In this document: piece by piece, positions 1 to 12,605 of the stretch
How positions within the stretch are numbered: position 1 is the stretch's first letter
Layout of the letters: every line of letters begins with the position of its first letter
Source of the DNA: Tubulanus polymorphus
Lineage: Eukaryota > Nemertea > Palaeonemertea > Tubulaniformes > Tubulanidae
Direction: 5' to 3'
Length of the DNA stretch: 64,000 nt
NCBI RefSeq assembly: GCF_964204645.1
Contig: NC_134030.1
Span: forward strand, 2,767,855-2,831,854
Notes under the pieces: generated by a model
What the model was told of the DNA's origin: nothing
The model's database searches: none
The model's input: only the letters and a program-made list of their open reading frames with translations
Translations under genes and position numbers: made by a program

Positions 1-1061
1 ATTTCACTGAGAAAAAATCCGTCAACTTTCTAATAAATTCCTGAGACGTCAATCTATGACGTGTTGTGTAGTCTGCGACTGTGGCATCTCTCTTAGCTTG
101 CAGACGACAAGAGCGTGCCGAGAGAGCGTGCCGTCCGTGCCGACGTCTTCCTTCACTCACTTGCCGCTATAGTTACCAATTTCTCATTAAAGTGGAAAGC
201 AACCAACACAAAATTAATATTTCAAACTTCTAAGATGTATACGAACGTCTGAAGCCCGCGCGTTGACGGTGAAATAGGTAAATATGACCGACGAGTAATA
301 TTGTATCTAAAATGAGAATCGTCGGCAACAGGTGAAGTAAAGTAATTTCGAGATTACTTTTTGGAGGCAGGAAATAAACTTTTGTGTCGCCGGTAGATCA
401 AAGAATAACCCATATATATATACGTATGGGAGAGGTTATGGGAGACGTCTTAGAGGCAGAGAGTTAGAAAGGGGAGTGAGAGGATGAGGGTCTGGGATAC
501 AGAATGAGATGAAGGGGATCTGAGAGGGACCGGGAAAGAGGGTCAATGAATGGGATATAGGGAGTGAGGTGATAGGGTAGAATCGGGGACGGAGAAAGAA
601 GAGAGGGAAGAGTTTGTGGTAGAGAGAAGATGTAGAAGGGAGATTTGGAATGGAGAGAGAGAGAGAGGGAGATATCGATGTTTGTCTGTATCAGCGTGAA
701 ACCATCTGAAATTCCAATATCCATTAATAACTCACTTTACAATTATTGCTCATTATCGAACACGATCCCATTCCGCGGAGCCCGCTGACGTCATTTAAAC
801 ACTCGGCTGATATTATAACAATGGATAGATAATTTCCTCCAAGCGGCGTCGAATGAGAATTACCCCTCCACGGGAGGTAGGTTATACCGAGTCTCAGCGA
901 TGATTATTTCACTCGTTTGTGGTTCGCCGGTCCAATTGATTTATGATGATAATTGCATTAAATTGTTTTTATGATACTCGCTCGCCGTCTGAATAGCGCA
1001 TCGCGTGCAACAGATAAACGCGATTTATGGCTATTTGTCGGGAAAATCAGGCCTAGAACAA

Positions 1062-1236
1062 TCCTCGCTTGCCAGAGTTTCTTGGACAGACAGGTTGCCT
1101 TCAGCGGCCACCAGTCTATGTATTAAGCCAATCAGCAGCGTTTTTCACTGGAAGATTTGCTTTATAGCTACAACGTATCTAATTGGCTAGATTCTCTATA
1201 GACTGGTGGCCGTAATAAAACCTTGGCAAGTGAGGA
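1062..1236. repeat. Imperfect inverted repeat (MITE-like)
   Basis: The outer arms match in inverted orientation (TCCTCGCTTGCCA against TGGCAAGTGAGGA). A second arm pair inside matches perfectly over 15 bases (CGGCCACCAGTCTAT near 1094, complement near 1200), followed by a third short pair (AGCCAAT with ATTGGCT). Length and structure fit a non-autonomous DNA transposon. No target-site duplication was confirmed. Confidence 0.5.
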
Positions 1237-1708
1237 CAGTCTAGAATCGATACGCCAAACGTACTTAGGCAGAATGGGAGAAAACACGATATTTTATACA
1301 CAAAGAAAACAAAGTTTTGATCGATCAGAATTGTCGTATGTCGTTTGTCGTTTGGTTAATGATCAACGATTTGTCTTAGCATTTTGTCGTTCAGGCGGAA
1401 ATCACCGAACAGCCTCAGAGCTTTAAGAGAAAGATCCAATTCAAATTCAATATCTTAACCAGCTATTTCTAGACTCATAGTTCAAACGAATGTTAAATGT
1501 GAATGAGGGGATATCATGTGAGCTTTCGGCATTTAAACTTTCACAGAGCAGGCTGCCCCACATTTTACAGGTGATACACGTATAAAATTAATGTCTTGAT
1601 GTAAAACCTCAACAAACTTCGGAGTAGAATTGCATGAATACGATCCTCATCCGTAACATATACGGGATTAATAACCATTGATAAAACACTATACCCGCGT
1701 GTTATGGC

Positions 1709-1932
1709 GAAAATTCCACAACAATAACGAAATACAATGAAAATGTTTCCTTGAGCTAGTAGTTTATTTGACTTTCGACTATAGTAATTTTCAGGAATAC
1801 TAGGTTACGTCATGGACGTATAGAATAGTTTATACGTCCATGGTTACGTAGACTGCAGACTATTCGAAACAAATAAACTACCAGCTGCGATCAAGGACTT
1901 CATATTGTTTCGTTTTTTATCATGGGATTCTC
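1709..1932. repeat. Degenerate fold-back element of the hammerhead-like family
   Basis: The left arm (from an AAATTCCACAACAATAACGA motif through TAGTAGTTTATTTGACTTTCGACTA) recurs as an imperfect complement on the right, ending in ATGGGATTCTC. The same organisation (ends with TCCCACA...TGTGGGA, internal GTTTCGACTATAG) is seen at 19376, 59887 and elsewhere. On the minus strand CTGAAAATTACTATAGTCGAAAG is a decayed version of the CTGANGA-stem-GAAA core. A separate small palindrome around GGACGTATA/TATACGTCC lies in the loop. Confidence 0.45.
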
Positions 1933-3554
1933 TATAGAATACATGTGGGATTGAATAATCAGATTCGCGACGGAATCTGTTTAAAAAGGTGGAAAAACTG
2001 AATTATTGGAAATGTATACAATTAAATTACAATTGCGATTCTACCTGAAGACACACGCGTATGAGGGGATAATAGATGAAACTGAATTCAATTCCGTGTC
2101 TGAATATCAAGAACACAACTATTGACGATACAAGAAACTCTAGATCGAGACACAGTGAAGCCTGGGAGAGATAGAGAGAGAGAGCTTAGCAACGTCACGC
2201 GGAGAAAAGAACATCAGGAACACCTGACAATTCTCAGGTTTAGAATAAAACAACTTTTAACAATATAGATTGAAATTTTCACTGAAATACCGTTCCACGG
2301 ACGAGTCTGACGATGAAACCTGTCTAATACAGGCCACAAACCACAAAACCATAACCTTTCAGGAATATTAGTAAATTGAATTTGAATATCTATGGTGCCA
2401 GAAATCTGGGAATTTGTACGAAGAAAAACATAATCGTATGGGCGTCTAGACGTAAGTCTGATTCAAACGACGCGTTTTCAGAAATTCACCGCAAATTTAT
2501 TTCAATCGTTGAAAAGGTTTCACGACTACTTTGCATTTTTCAAATTGAATTTTGGCCGAGAGAAAATGTGGAGAGTTTCTCGCGGAATGTCTTAAAAAGC
2601 CAATCTATATTCAACGAACAATGTTGGAAATTGTGCTGAGCCTTTTAGACTCGGGTGCCGCAGCCTCTAGAAATGGACCGTCGAGTCCGCGATAAAGCCC
2701 ATTACTACATCATGTGTGATTAGAGTCAAAATCACCTGAAATTAACCGCGCTGTCGCAAGCCATTCGTTTCAACGTAAAATTGCGGCTTAAGCCGGTGAA
2801 AAAAACATCAATAACCCATCAGAAGAAGTAACCACCCTGCACCGCCGCCGCCGCCTCAGACATCTCTATTCAAAAACGACAAGGAAGTAAGTGGTCAAAC
2901 TTCGACGGTTTAGCAACACCTACTAAAACACTTAATTCAGTAATTGACATAATATCAATCATCACTGTAAGGATAACAATAGCAAAACTCTATAGATATT
3001 CAAACTTGACTCCAATGGACTTGCAGAGAAGGCATCTGCATGCAGCTTTTAGGTTACTCCGTGATATAGAATGTAAATTGGGTAAGAAATCTCTTTGTTC
3101 TAAGAGTGTAAGATGGAACGTCACAAATCTCATTTAGCGCAGTCTAGTTGTATCAGACGCCAATATCTATTCGCAAAGTACCTTTTTCGGTGTGAAATCC
3201 CGAACCGTTTGATGATGGTTTTGTTTTATGTATCGTGTTAGCGGTTTTGGCGGAGTTACAATAATAACTGATCATTCCTGAGGGGGAATCGTTTTCGCGA
3301 AGCCGCAATTGCGATGTCTGGACAGTAGAACCTTCAGCCGACCCGATGGACACGAGAGCTTATTAGTTTTTCGTCAGTGACGTCTCACCTGATCAACTGA
3401 AAGAAGTTGTGGCTAATCTAATCCGTGTCACTGACAATAATCTAGATTCGGACCCTTGAGAGACGTATTCACGTCAGTCAACGCGAGACTGTACGAGAAA
3501 ACAGGAGATGACGTTACCGTTACTGTCAGGATCAAGGTCGACATCATTTTATCA

Positions 3555-4084
<530 letters not shown>

Positions 4085-5639
4085 GAATATCAATGATTAC
4101 TCCAAGAAGGGTACAAGTCCTCTATTGCATTTCTGAACCTATTAGAAGAGATACCAAGTCTGATTGGGTAATTATTCGCTAAAATATGCATATTCAAATC
4201 ACCTTGAAACGTGTACAAAAATACGAGAATGAAACGCGTGATTAGAAGAAGCTTCGCATTAAACAACTCGATTATTTTAAGGATAAGTCGCGCTGTCGAT
4301 CAGAGATCTGAGAGAGATGATACGCTAGTTGATAAAACAACTATTCGATATCGTCGAATATCATCTATAATGACTAGATTATAACTGCGAGCTAATCTCA
4401 GATTTCAAATCAATACAAGCTATGACTATATTGAATGTTTATGATCGTTTCATTCAGATTTTGTACCCTTCTCACTATCCAAACTGGGTATGTGTCGCCA
4501 TTCTCCTATTTGGACATTTATGTAACTTGTCATATCCGGGACCTGGGCTCGACAATCATATCATGACCTCAAAATCAATAAATAAAAATAGTAAATCGAT
4601 CTTAACTGGACCCAATGATTCACCGACTGAAAAAATCGCTTATTTCGTATTCTGATAAGAATCGCTGTTGTCAGATTCGGTGCTAATCGATTTTGAAGAA
4701 CCAGCCTAGCGGTTTTTATACGCAGTTTCTTTCGACGCGGCAAAAACTTCGTGTTTGTTGATTTTTTTTATTGTTGTTGTAAAAACGACAAGATCTGCTG
4801 GCCATCGGTTGTCAAACGCATTAATCGAAAAGTGATCTCCCGCGCCACCGATCGTGTCAGCTCGAATTTTTTATATCCGAACCTCGTGATACAGGACATC
4901 GTCCACGCGTTCATTCTCTGCATCTTAATCAATCACTTCCTTCCTACTATAACTCGTCGTCGTCGCCGGCGTCGTCTTCATTTTCCGTTAATATTCAGGT
5001 TTTTTTTCTGGACCTGTCATCTTAATGGCGATGATATCATCGATTCAGTGTAACGTCCGTTAGTTCGGCGCGCGAGGAGAGACGCCTTCACGAGCAGGTG
5101 TTACCTACTGATTGACTGGATGTATAAGTTTCTTCTCTCTCGACCGCCGCTGGTTCTGGTTCAGTCTGTTTTTCTTGCCGACAATTTCTGAAGGATCTTT
5201 GTGCGTCTCGCCAGTCGGAATGATTTGATATAGCTAGTCGCTTGTTTGGTGATATTTCATCGGCGGTTTTTCTGATGAAGTTAACTCGCTATACTAATCA
5301 ACTGCCTGCGGTATAGACTCACGGAGACAGGACCATCCCTTTATTCAAAAAGGGTCAGGTAGAGCTTTACCCGTGAGGAAATTTAGTTCATACCGAGTAA
5401 TTGACTTTGCGTGTACGCTTCCATTTCACAGACGGCTTGCGGGATTATGGGCTTATCATCGTATACGCTTATCCCAATTCCTCTTAACATCACGAGACAA
5501 GCTCGATGTCTAAAGATTACATTTTTTCCGACACGGCGGACAATCACGTCCGAAGAACTATCCTTTTGTCGCAGAAATTCTCATCGTTCCAAAACACGTA
5601 CCCTGATTAACGCTAACAAAATGCTCTCTCGCAACGTTT

Positions 5640-6700
5640 TCGTTTTTTAACGCCGTGGTTACAAAAACCGTTTTTATACATCGCTAACTTCTATGAGTCG
5701 ATGTGCTGTATACGTCATCGATATCGGCTCCAAAAAAAAATAATGTTGACGTTTACTTTACTTCATATCAAAATCAATTATGCTTTTATTTTCTACGGAA
5801 GGAATTTTTGTTTTTTTTATAGTGAATTTTGCATCGAGTCACAAGAAAAACATCAAAGACGCCGAATTCTGAAGTTACATAGCCTTAAGATCTTACTTAA
5901 CTATTCAAAGCCTTGGAAAAGGCTAATTACTATTTCCATAACTTTTCCAGCATTTTCCAGGATTCGTTCGAACCCGTGTATGTAAATATACCGAAACAAA
6001 AATATCTCCGCCGACGGTTTAGAATTATCGAAGAGAATATGATAGAATATGACGGAAGATATATCGATCACCAGACAATAATTGATATATCACAGATACT
6101 CAAATCACACTCGGCAATGAGTACTTATCATCTGAAGCAGTTTCATAATTGGTACCTCAGAAAACTTAATTGTCAGCGACGAGTGAGCCGTTTACGCGCC
6201 GAAATGCGTATCGGGAGTATATATTCGAAACTCGATAAGCGGCAGGAGTTTTACATCGTATCGGAAACCTATCAGCGTAACACACATCGGAAAACGATGT
6301 TCTGTTATGATTATTATTAACTCTAAGAGCGAAAAAACCCTTACACAAAATCTATCACTATAGCTTAATGTGTATACGAGTTGTCGACAGGACGACCGGT
6401 ATTTATTACCGGTCTGTTTGTCGGTTTAATCAATTTCGTATGAATGAAAAGGGATATCTCAAGATTAAGAAATTGATCATTTTTTGACGCCGTAATAAAA
6501 ACCGTTACAAAAATGTTTTTATGCATCGCTATCTAACTATGCGTTATTTAACGGGTTCTGTGTGAGTCACTGCGCTCAACGTCATCAATATCGGAGTTTC
6601 AAATTAACAATTGTGAATATTAGTGTTTATTTAGTATCATGAGTCTTATTTTCTATCAAAAATATTTCCATGTCTTTTGATAATGAATTCTAAGGAGATT
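5640..6700 (+). repeat. Diverged local tandem duplication
   Basis: The segment starting near 5640 (a T run, ACGCCGT, then ACAAAAACCG, TTTTTATACATCGCTA, then CGTCATCGATATCGG) is echoed from about 6480 (T run, ACGCCGT, AAAAACCGTTACAAAAATG, CATCGCTATC, then CGTCATCAATATCGG) and continues to match loosely for another ~100 bases. Offset is roughly 850 bp. It is old, with many substitutions and indels. Confidence 0.5.
5913..6320 (+). CDS. Unassigned ORF, 135 codons, doubtful
   Basis: I do not recognise this protein. It is basic and Tyr/Arg-rich with no signal peptide, membrane segment or known motif that I can see. A polypyrimidine stretch and AG just before GATTCG (about 5960) would allow it to be a terminal exon rather than an ORF starting at the first Met, but no upstream exon could be tied to it. 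It lies inside the diverged local duplication and could be chance or an old mobile-element fragment. Confidence 0.12.
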   Translation: MEKANYYFHNFSSIFQDSFEPVYVNIPKQKYLRRRFRIIEENMIEYDGRYIDHQTIIDISQILKSHSAMSTYHLKQFHNWYLRKLNCQRRVSRLRAEMRIGSIYSKLDKRQEFYIVSETYQRNTHRKTMFCYDYY

Positions 6701-7195
6701 GTTTGATTGATTGTGCACTACGTCATCAAATGTTGCCTACATCTTCGTAAATGCGTCAATATTCTGTATGTCGAAAGTCCTATCATAACATAATAAAAGC
6801 TCCAAACTGATATCCTCGATCCCCGCGGTAACTATGCCGTCTGCCCCTCGTGTGAGTTTGTGATGAATAGATTTGATAGTGCTCAAACGAGCGTAGCGTA
6901 AATTTCTAATGTAAAAATGGAAGTTTAACTCGGAAAACTGGGAATTCGTTCATAACCGCTGCGCAATAGAGAGTGGAGTGAACCATGAACTATAAAAACA
7001 CTGATAAATCACGGCACTGACGCCTGATTGAAACCCAACACAACTTCTATACCGGTGTACTACAAGTCTGTGACGTTACAGCGCGTCATAATGGCCGTCA
7101 AGTGAAAGTCTCTAACTGAAAGTCACCGTTGACGGTGTGAACGGTGTGAATAAAAAGGTTTGTGATGGCGTCTGTGAATAAAAAAGTCAACAGGG

Positions 7196-7262
7196 CATCG
7201 GGGATCGCATAGCGAGGCAGGGTCTCTAGATGCCATCAGGTTCGAATCCCGGCCGAGCGGGA
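7196..7262 (+). repeat. tRNA-derived SINE head
   Basis: A box-A-like TAGCGAGGCAGG is followed at tRNA spacing by a box-B match (GGTTCGAATCC). Acceptor-stem pairing is absent, so this is a SINE promoter region and not a tRNA gene. The 18-base string GTCTCTAGATGCCATCAG recurs exactly near 39321, so at least two copies share the body. Confidence 0.5.
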
Positions 7263-7349
7263 AGGACGCTTTGGTTTTGTACCGTGTTCGCAATTCGGTT
7301 TGGACCCGAAACTCGAAACATCTTCGAAGGGATTAGAAAGAAATCAGGA

Positions 7350-7465
7350 CCAAGTTCTGCAGTTGTGAGTTAGAATTTAACTCATTAGATTATCAATTCA
7401 TCGAGACTTAACTAATTCCAACTCAAGAGTTAACTCTAACTCATCATAACTGTGGAACTGGATCT
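7350..7465. repeat. Palindromic MITE with (G)GACCNAGTTC ends
   Basis: Terminal arms AGGACCAAGTTCTGCAGTT and AACTGTGGAACTGGATCT pair as inverted repeats, with internal GAGTTAGA/TCTAACTC arms. A closely similar copy lies at 29579-29694. The GGACCCAGTT-type ends resemble those of the larger GGGCCCAGTT family elsewhere in the window. Confidence 0.6.
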
Positions 7466-8053
7466 GAGGCAGAATTCTCATCGAACCAGTATCTATCAGA
7501 GTTAGAACTACTGCCAAAACTCCGAGAAAAAACTTTGTAAATACCCCGTAAATTGCTGCTGCTGTTTTTTCTAATTGGAGCCGATTTAACGACGCAAACT
7601 GCAATGATGCCCATTCACGATTCGCAGTCGTCGTTCATCACGTATTGGTTCGATTACACGTCGTTAACGCAGTTTTTACATAAACAAAATTGTTCGCGTT
7701 ACTTGACATTCGTAAAACGAATTAAATTGACTACTCGATTTCTATCGCGCTTCACGCAATAAAAAAATGTATCATCATCAACACCAACAGCGGCGGCGGC
7801 GGCGGCGGAGTATGTGTGTATAGCCAGACCGACTTCACAGCTCTCATGTGTCATCATTAGTAAAATGAATTAACATCACACTTGATCGCATCGTGAAATC
7901 CCGACGCATAAAAACTACCATCCAGTTTGAATATAAAAACAGACATGTAACGTATATAAACTTCCCATCGCGTGCTCGGGTATAAAAACCTGCCATACGC
8001 TTTAACCATAATTAGCCGGGTAAATGTGTATAGTTGGTTTCGGTTAAAACTTT

Positions 8054-8181
8054 GGGGCCAGTTGCTCAAAAGTTGGTTAGAGTTAACCAGTGGATAGTTG
8101 CATAGTGACAATTAAAACTTCATTGTTACTATGGTATTTATCTGCTGGTTATCTTTAACCAACTTTTGAGCAACCGGCCCC
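8054..8181. repeat. Palindromic MITE, GGGGCCAGTTGCTCAAAAGTTGG ends (intact copy)
   Basis: The ends (GGGGCCAGTTGCTCAAAAG and its complement CTTTTGAGCAACCGGCCCC) form inverted repeats that extend through TTGGTTA...TAACCAA nearly to the centre. Other copies lie at 35096-35224 and 51369-51496; decayed ones at 38539-38606, 52799-52910 and 63677-63773. No protein is encoded, so mobilisation would depend on a transposase elsewhere. Confidence 0.8.
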
Positions 8182-8794
8182 TGATAAACAACAAATCAGA
8201 GGTTTCACCTTTGGATGAACCACAGGACTCTAAAACGAAACGTCCAGAGTCCAGCGCAGGTTGTAAGGATTTAAACACATACACATAGTTTACCCACGGC
8301 CTTATAGGTGGCGTGAATCAGGGTATTTGCTCCATAATCTATAATATCGAAAATTCATGAATATATAGTTTTAATGATTTTTTGACAATATTGATCTCCT
8401 CTCAGTGGGGGAAATCGAGAATATGTTAACCCAAAATCTCTAATCGACGAACATCAAGAGGACAACATTCTCCGTAAAACGATAATGTCAAAGGTGAAAT
8501 TAATTTTTCCTTACCCCCCCCCCCCTTCACAGGTAGATTAGTTGGCGGAAAAAATATCCACGGTGCAACAGCACGAGATAGAGATTTACTATTTCTCGTA
8601 ATTTATCAATAATTGAAGGAGTCAATGCGGTCGCCAGGCAGCCTTCGATGACATCCACGCTGACAACGATTTGTAATTAACTCAACAAGTCTTTTTTTTC
8701 CAGTTTAGCTTTCAATGCACGAACTGAGACAGACGAGTCGTTTGATGTTCGTTTCAAGACGAAATGATCGGATTCGATCGAGAAAGAGCGCGGT

Positions 8795-8961
8795 GGTGGT
8801 GAGCGGTAGTGGTGGCGGGGGTGGCGGTGAGCGGTGGTGGTGGCGGTGATGGCGGTGGTGGTGGTGAGCGGTGGTGGTGGTGGTGATGGCAGTGGTGGTA
8901 GGGGTGAGCGGTGGTGGCGGCGGTGGTGATGGCGGTGGTGGTGAGCGGTGGTGGTGGTGGG
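8795..8961 (+). repeat. GGT-rich minisatellite
   Basis: Imperfect copies of a unit close to GGTGAGCGGTGGTGGTGG fill the interval, alternating GGT and GGC triplets with GAGC or GATGGC interruptions. A separate short GGC run lies at about 7788-7808. Confidence 0.85.
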
Positions 8962-10379
8962 TCTGTTAAATACTGCTAGAAGGCGTCGTCGTGTCGAACA
9001 CAGCCGTCAGATTCAACAAAAATCACCTTATTCATTAAACAACGATTTATCTTGGGATACGATTTTCACAAAGCCCAGAAAGTGATTTTTCCACACAGAG
9101 ATCTGCAACGTTCTACGACCCTATAGTGTATACCCATTTCTGGTTCTTCGTGAGGATGTCATTAAACTTTTCTATAGTTGACGTAAAAAGCATTTATAAT
9201 GGTACTTTTAGTTTCCACGGACCTTATCATGTATGGAAGAGGCCAATAGGAGTGATTATCATGAACAGATTGGATGACAACAACAATCTGAACAGAATTT
9301 ACAAATCCAATAGTACAGCGCAACCGCGCTGTATCCGGGGCGGCTTCGAAGAAACGTGGAGCCCCGGCTGGAGAAAGAGGACAAAAATTGAATCAATTTC
9401 CTCGACGACAAAACCAATCTGGTGCTGAATCAATTCGATGAGATTGGTAGAAATACCTGATATCATTTACTGGACACCGTCACTGACGGCGTCTCCGCGA
9501 TAAAAATATTCCAAATATACTATCGAAACTGTGAACAAATAGCCAATAAATGTCAGCTGGTATTACTGATATAAACAACCTATGGGAATGTGGTATGCAC
9601 GCGCAGTCCATCTGGTTAACGTAGCAAGCGGAATGATGGAAAAAATCGTGCGTCAATATTGTGTAACCGGTCGAGTTCAAAGCGTCGCTGATATTTCTGA
9701 TAGTTTCTCCAAAATATCTATTCTCCAGCTATATTTTTGCCAGACGATATCTAGAGCTCGACAAGACAGCCGAAAGAGACCTGCAATATCTTAAACTTGA
9801 CTGAAAGAGACCCGCGATCGGTGGAGTAGAATGTGTAAGATTTATCGAAAGTTGATGTAATAAATCCGGTTGTTTTTAACTCAACATTTCCTTTGATTTA
9901 ATCCCATATTTCCCATTCTTCGTATCATTCATACAAAACCGCAGTTATAGAAATCTCTCTCGGGAAACGATTAGTTCTGAAGCGTTGATTTTTAGTTTTA
10001 CGAGTTTTAACACGACGCCAGACATTCTCGAAAAACAAATGCGACTAAATGTTTTAGTTGAATTTAACTCGTCGCAAGAGGGATCAGTTTAATGACCTCC
10101 ATAAATCGGCAAATCAAGCGCCGAGACGCTGTATGTCAGTAACCTTTGAAGAAACACTCGCGTGTTGTAACGATAAAATAAAATCCCACTCAAAGAAAGA
10201 AAAAAAGAGTCGCAAAGTTTCTTTCAGTTCATATCTTATTCGACGTTTCGGCTTATAATCTGAATTGTTATCTTAAGGAGTACTGTCGATATTCTTGCTA
10301 CAAAAAAAATGAGATCTGAATGTCATGATGCGGTTTGAGCTAGAAGGCGTCAATAATCTAGGGAGATAGCAGACGAACA

Positions 10380-10441
10380 ATGTCGCCACCGGGATTCGAA
10401 CCCTGGATTGGCGAAACCAGACCCTCTCGGCCACTGCGTCA
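10380..10441 (-). repeat. tRNA-derived SINE head (minus strand)
   Basis: Read on the minus strand, GTGGCCGAGAGG matches box A of Ser/Leu-type tRNAs and GGTTCGAATCC is a perfect box B. The sequence between is too short for a class II tRNA, and the 5' end does not pair with the 3' GGTGGCGAC, so it is best read as a tRNA-derived SINE or tRNA pseudogene. Confidence 0.5.
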
Positions 10442-11020
10442 CTCTTCTTGTAAGCTTTCTTGTTAATATCTGAGATCTTGAAAACTTGTAGAGCGAGCAG
10501 AGAGCTGCTGCAATACGAGATGCTCGTACATCGTGTTGTTTATGGCTAATGAAAATGAATGAGGCCGAATTGTCAACAGGATAGATAGTACAAATCAGCG
10601 GGTAGTGAGTGCGCGGTATAGTAGTAACTACTGTAGTGACTAATATAGACTGATAGCGTCATCTCATCCTCCCTCGATCTCTCTCAGTATAAAACAGTGT
10701 GACGGTAAATCCTCACTAAATGCTCAGATAGAAAAAAACAGACAGGTCGCAGCAATTAATCAATTAGAAAGGTTGACGGTTGATATTTGTCACGATCGAA
10801 AGTCCGCTTAAAACCCGATTAGATGAATCGAGCAGTGCAGTCGAGGTCATTGAGTCGTTGTTGACTATAACACTGTTTTACAGATCTCCTCCATTCTTCC
10901 ATCTGAGGATGATAACACATTTTTCCCTGTCGCCGTAACAAAATAATGTCCATCAAATTAAAGAAAGCATCCCTGCAAACTGTACTGCATGCTACACCTC
11001 CTCATCCCCATTTTTATCAA

Positions 11021-11169
11021 TGAAATCCTTTTTTCATATTTTCAAATAGGGATTGTCCCTGTTATTCATTTTGTTGGAAGATTTTGTCTGATTTTTTTCA
11101 GACAAAAATCTTCCAACAAAATGAATAACAGGGACAATCCCTATTTGAAAATATGAAAAAAGGATTTCA
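11021..11169. repeat. Near-perfect 149-bp hairpin palindrome
   Basis: The left arm (11021-11091) and right arm (11098-11169) are reverse complements apart from one inserted T, with a loop of about six T. Such perfection implies a young fold-back or a recent inverted duplication. It lies ~60 bp beyond the stop codon of the first receptor gene, close to the start of the receptor duplication unit. Confidence 0.9.
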
Positions 11170-12605
11170 CAATCTAATCCCGGTTCTTGAAGGAACATTT
11201 ATCCGTTAGATTTTGTTTCTTACAGATTCTATTTAACAATTCGTAAATAATTTAATGAATTCTTTCCTGAAAACTTTCAATGTTCCGATGTAAATAAAGA
11301 AATTCACGCAGAAAACGAAATGTCGTAATGTTTGCAGAAATTGGTCTAAACCAAACCATAAAGTTTTGAGAAAGAATCGATTATGATGATCTGTTAAAGT
11401 GTATGTTAAAGTGGATAGGAGCCACATATGATAATTTCTATAAAGCAATGGTCCAATGACGTACGTAAAGTTGTAGATGCAATGAACTACAGCATACGGG
11501 AAAACAAATAAACTATACACAATAACTGTAACTAGAAGAGTTTTACTGGCTGAAGATTGATGACGATCTGTTCTCTTCGCTCTCATCTCAGATCTCTTAT
11601 TGCGTAATGAAGCAGTTAACACTGATAATATTACAATCATTACAGAAGGAAATATATCTTGTAAAATTGTTTTTCCAGCAGCTATTGCTTGTGCCTGGGA
11701 CAGATGCGAATAAGAGATTGACTGTTCACACTTAAAATTGGTAAATGTTTCGTTGTATCTGCGAAATTTACTGAGATAAACACGACTGTGCATGATCGCT
11801 GAATCCAAGTTCATAAGATACGCCCAGAAGATGACGAAACCTACTGTAATTTTACGCCGAGTGACGGTGAAATGTTTCATGTGAAAGAAAGGAAAACGAA
11901 TAGAAACAAATCTCTCGATAGCGATCACTATAACCGTGTAGTTTGATACAGATATTGCCTGGTTATAAAATAGGTTTGAAAATATACACGCAGGAAACAC
12001 TCGTCTGGGCAGATAATAGAAATAGTAATAGAAATAGTAAAGTGATGGACATAGTTTACTGTGTTTAGCAAATGTCACATAACCACTGCGACATTCTCTA
12101 TAAAATCTTAGATAAACTACAAAGATTTTCAAATTGATAGGGAATTGCCGTAACCGAAACAAGACGACAAGTTGATCTGAAAACGCGAGAGTTATGAGAT
12201 AGGGGAACGTGTGACGAACTGACTGATATCTGCGACATTTTATCAGTAAAATTATTGTCAGAAAGTTAAACACACTACCTGGTGGAAGCAGGAAGATACA
12301 TTTGAATAACCAGTTATATCTGACTATGAAGTCAGTAAATCTCTTGAAAGCTATGATATAATCCGGTGTCTTCACAGTAGTCCAGTATATTCTACGAGTT
12401 GTGTTGACGATAGCGGTAAAATTGTCCATGACAAGAACAGAACAGTTTGACGCGACAATCAGTGTAGTAACTGCTTCTCTCACATTGTGGGTTACAGCCG
12501 CGGTACCACGATTTCAAAATACTTCCATCAAACTCCTGCTACAGAACACACTATAATCATCTGAAGATTTCACACGCTTTGTTGAAATTACTACTCACAA
12601 GATTT
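11167..12605. repeat. Tandem duplication unit 1 (partner at about 13200-14640)
   Basis: Homology between the units starts just downstream of the receptor stop codons (AATCTAATCCCGG against AATTTAATCCGGG) and runs through the coding region into the 5' flank, where TTGTGGGTTACAGCCGCGGT and the following ~110 bases match almost exactly. The ~600-bp spacer between units is unique and contains several TTTGGCCCG-type words with a TTGGCCCGGGCCAA palindrome near 13017. Confidence 0.85.
11233..12483 (-). CDS. Rhodopsin-like G-protein-coupled receptor, tandem copy 1
   Basis: This single-exon ORF of 416 residues reads as a class A receptor, most like peptide (FMRFamide-receptor-like) receptors; the ligand is unknown. 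The N-terminus has three N-glycosylation sequons (NCS, NFT, NTT). TM1 is at about 62-82 with a GSVFN motif and TM2 at about 92-109 with LAFSD. Cys166 is exactly 25 residues before Arg191 of an ERF motif (standing for DRY) and can pair with Cys252 in loop 2. TM5 is near 277-292, TM6 near 315-333, and TM7 has NFFIY in place of NPxxY. Extracellular loop 1 is unusually long and Tyr-rich. An in-frame Met at residue 19 is an alternative start. Copy 2 lies about 0.8 kb away on the same strand. Confidence 0.85.
   Translation of the reverse strand: MREAVTTLIVASNCSVLVMDNFTAIVNTTRRIYWTTVKTPDYIIAFKRFTDFIVRYNWLFKCIFLLPPGSVFNFLTIILLIKCRRYQSVRHTFPYLITLAFSDQLVVLFRLRQFPINLKIFVVYLRFYRECRSGYVTFAKHSKLCPSLYYFYYYFYYLPRRVFPACIFSNLFYNQAISVSNYTVIVIAIERFVSIRFPFFHMKHFTVTRRKITVGFVIFWAYLMNLDSAIMHSRVYLSKFRRYNETFTNFKCEQSISYSHLSQAQAIAAGKTILQDIFPSVMIVILSVLTASLRNKRSEMRAKRTDRHQSSASKTLLVTVIVYSLFVFPYAVVHCIYNFTYVIGPLLYRNYHMWLLSTLTYTLTDHHNRFFLKTLWFGLDQFLQTLRHFVFCVNFFIYIGTLKVFRKEFIKLFTNC

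Larger units (their letters stand above)
1..3554. other. Gene-free stretch with palindromic repeats
   Basis: I see no protein gene here. The open frames are short, lack family resemblance, and have no convincing splice partners. Two inverted-repeat elements (about 1062-1236 and 1709-1932) are listed separately. A purine-rich patch at about 460-670 resembles the GA-rich repeats elsewhere in the window. The remainder is unremarkable AT-rich DNA. Confidence 0.6.
4085..11020. other. Gene-poor stretch with a local duplication, SINE heads and MITEs
   Basis: No recognisable protein family appears in any frame. The stretch contains a diverged local duplication (5640-6700), tRNA-like SINE heads near 7200 and 10400, palindromic elements at 7350 and 8054, a GGT-rich minisatellite at 8795 and a poly-C run near 8515. 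A sequence at 10215-10280 (minus-strand AAGCCGAAACGTCG preceded by CTTAAGATAAC) looks like a decayed hammerhead-like element. One unassigned ORF at 5913-6320 is listed separately. Confidence 0.55.

Noticed and set aside
10380-10441. Functional tRNA-Ser/Leu gene on the minus strand
   Set aside because: Good boxes A and B, but too short for a class II tRNA and no acceptor pairing.
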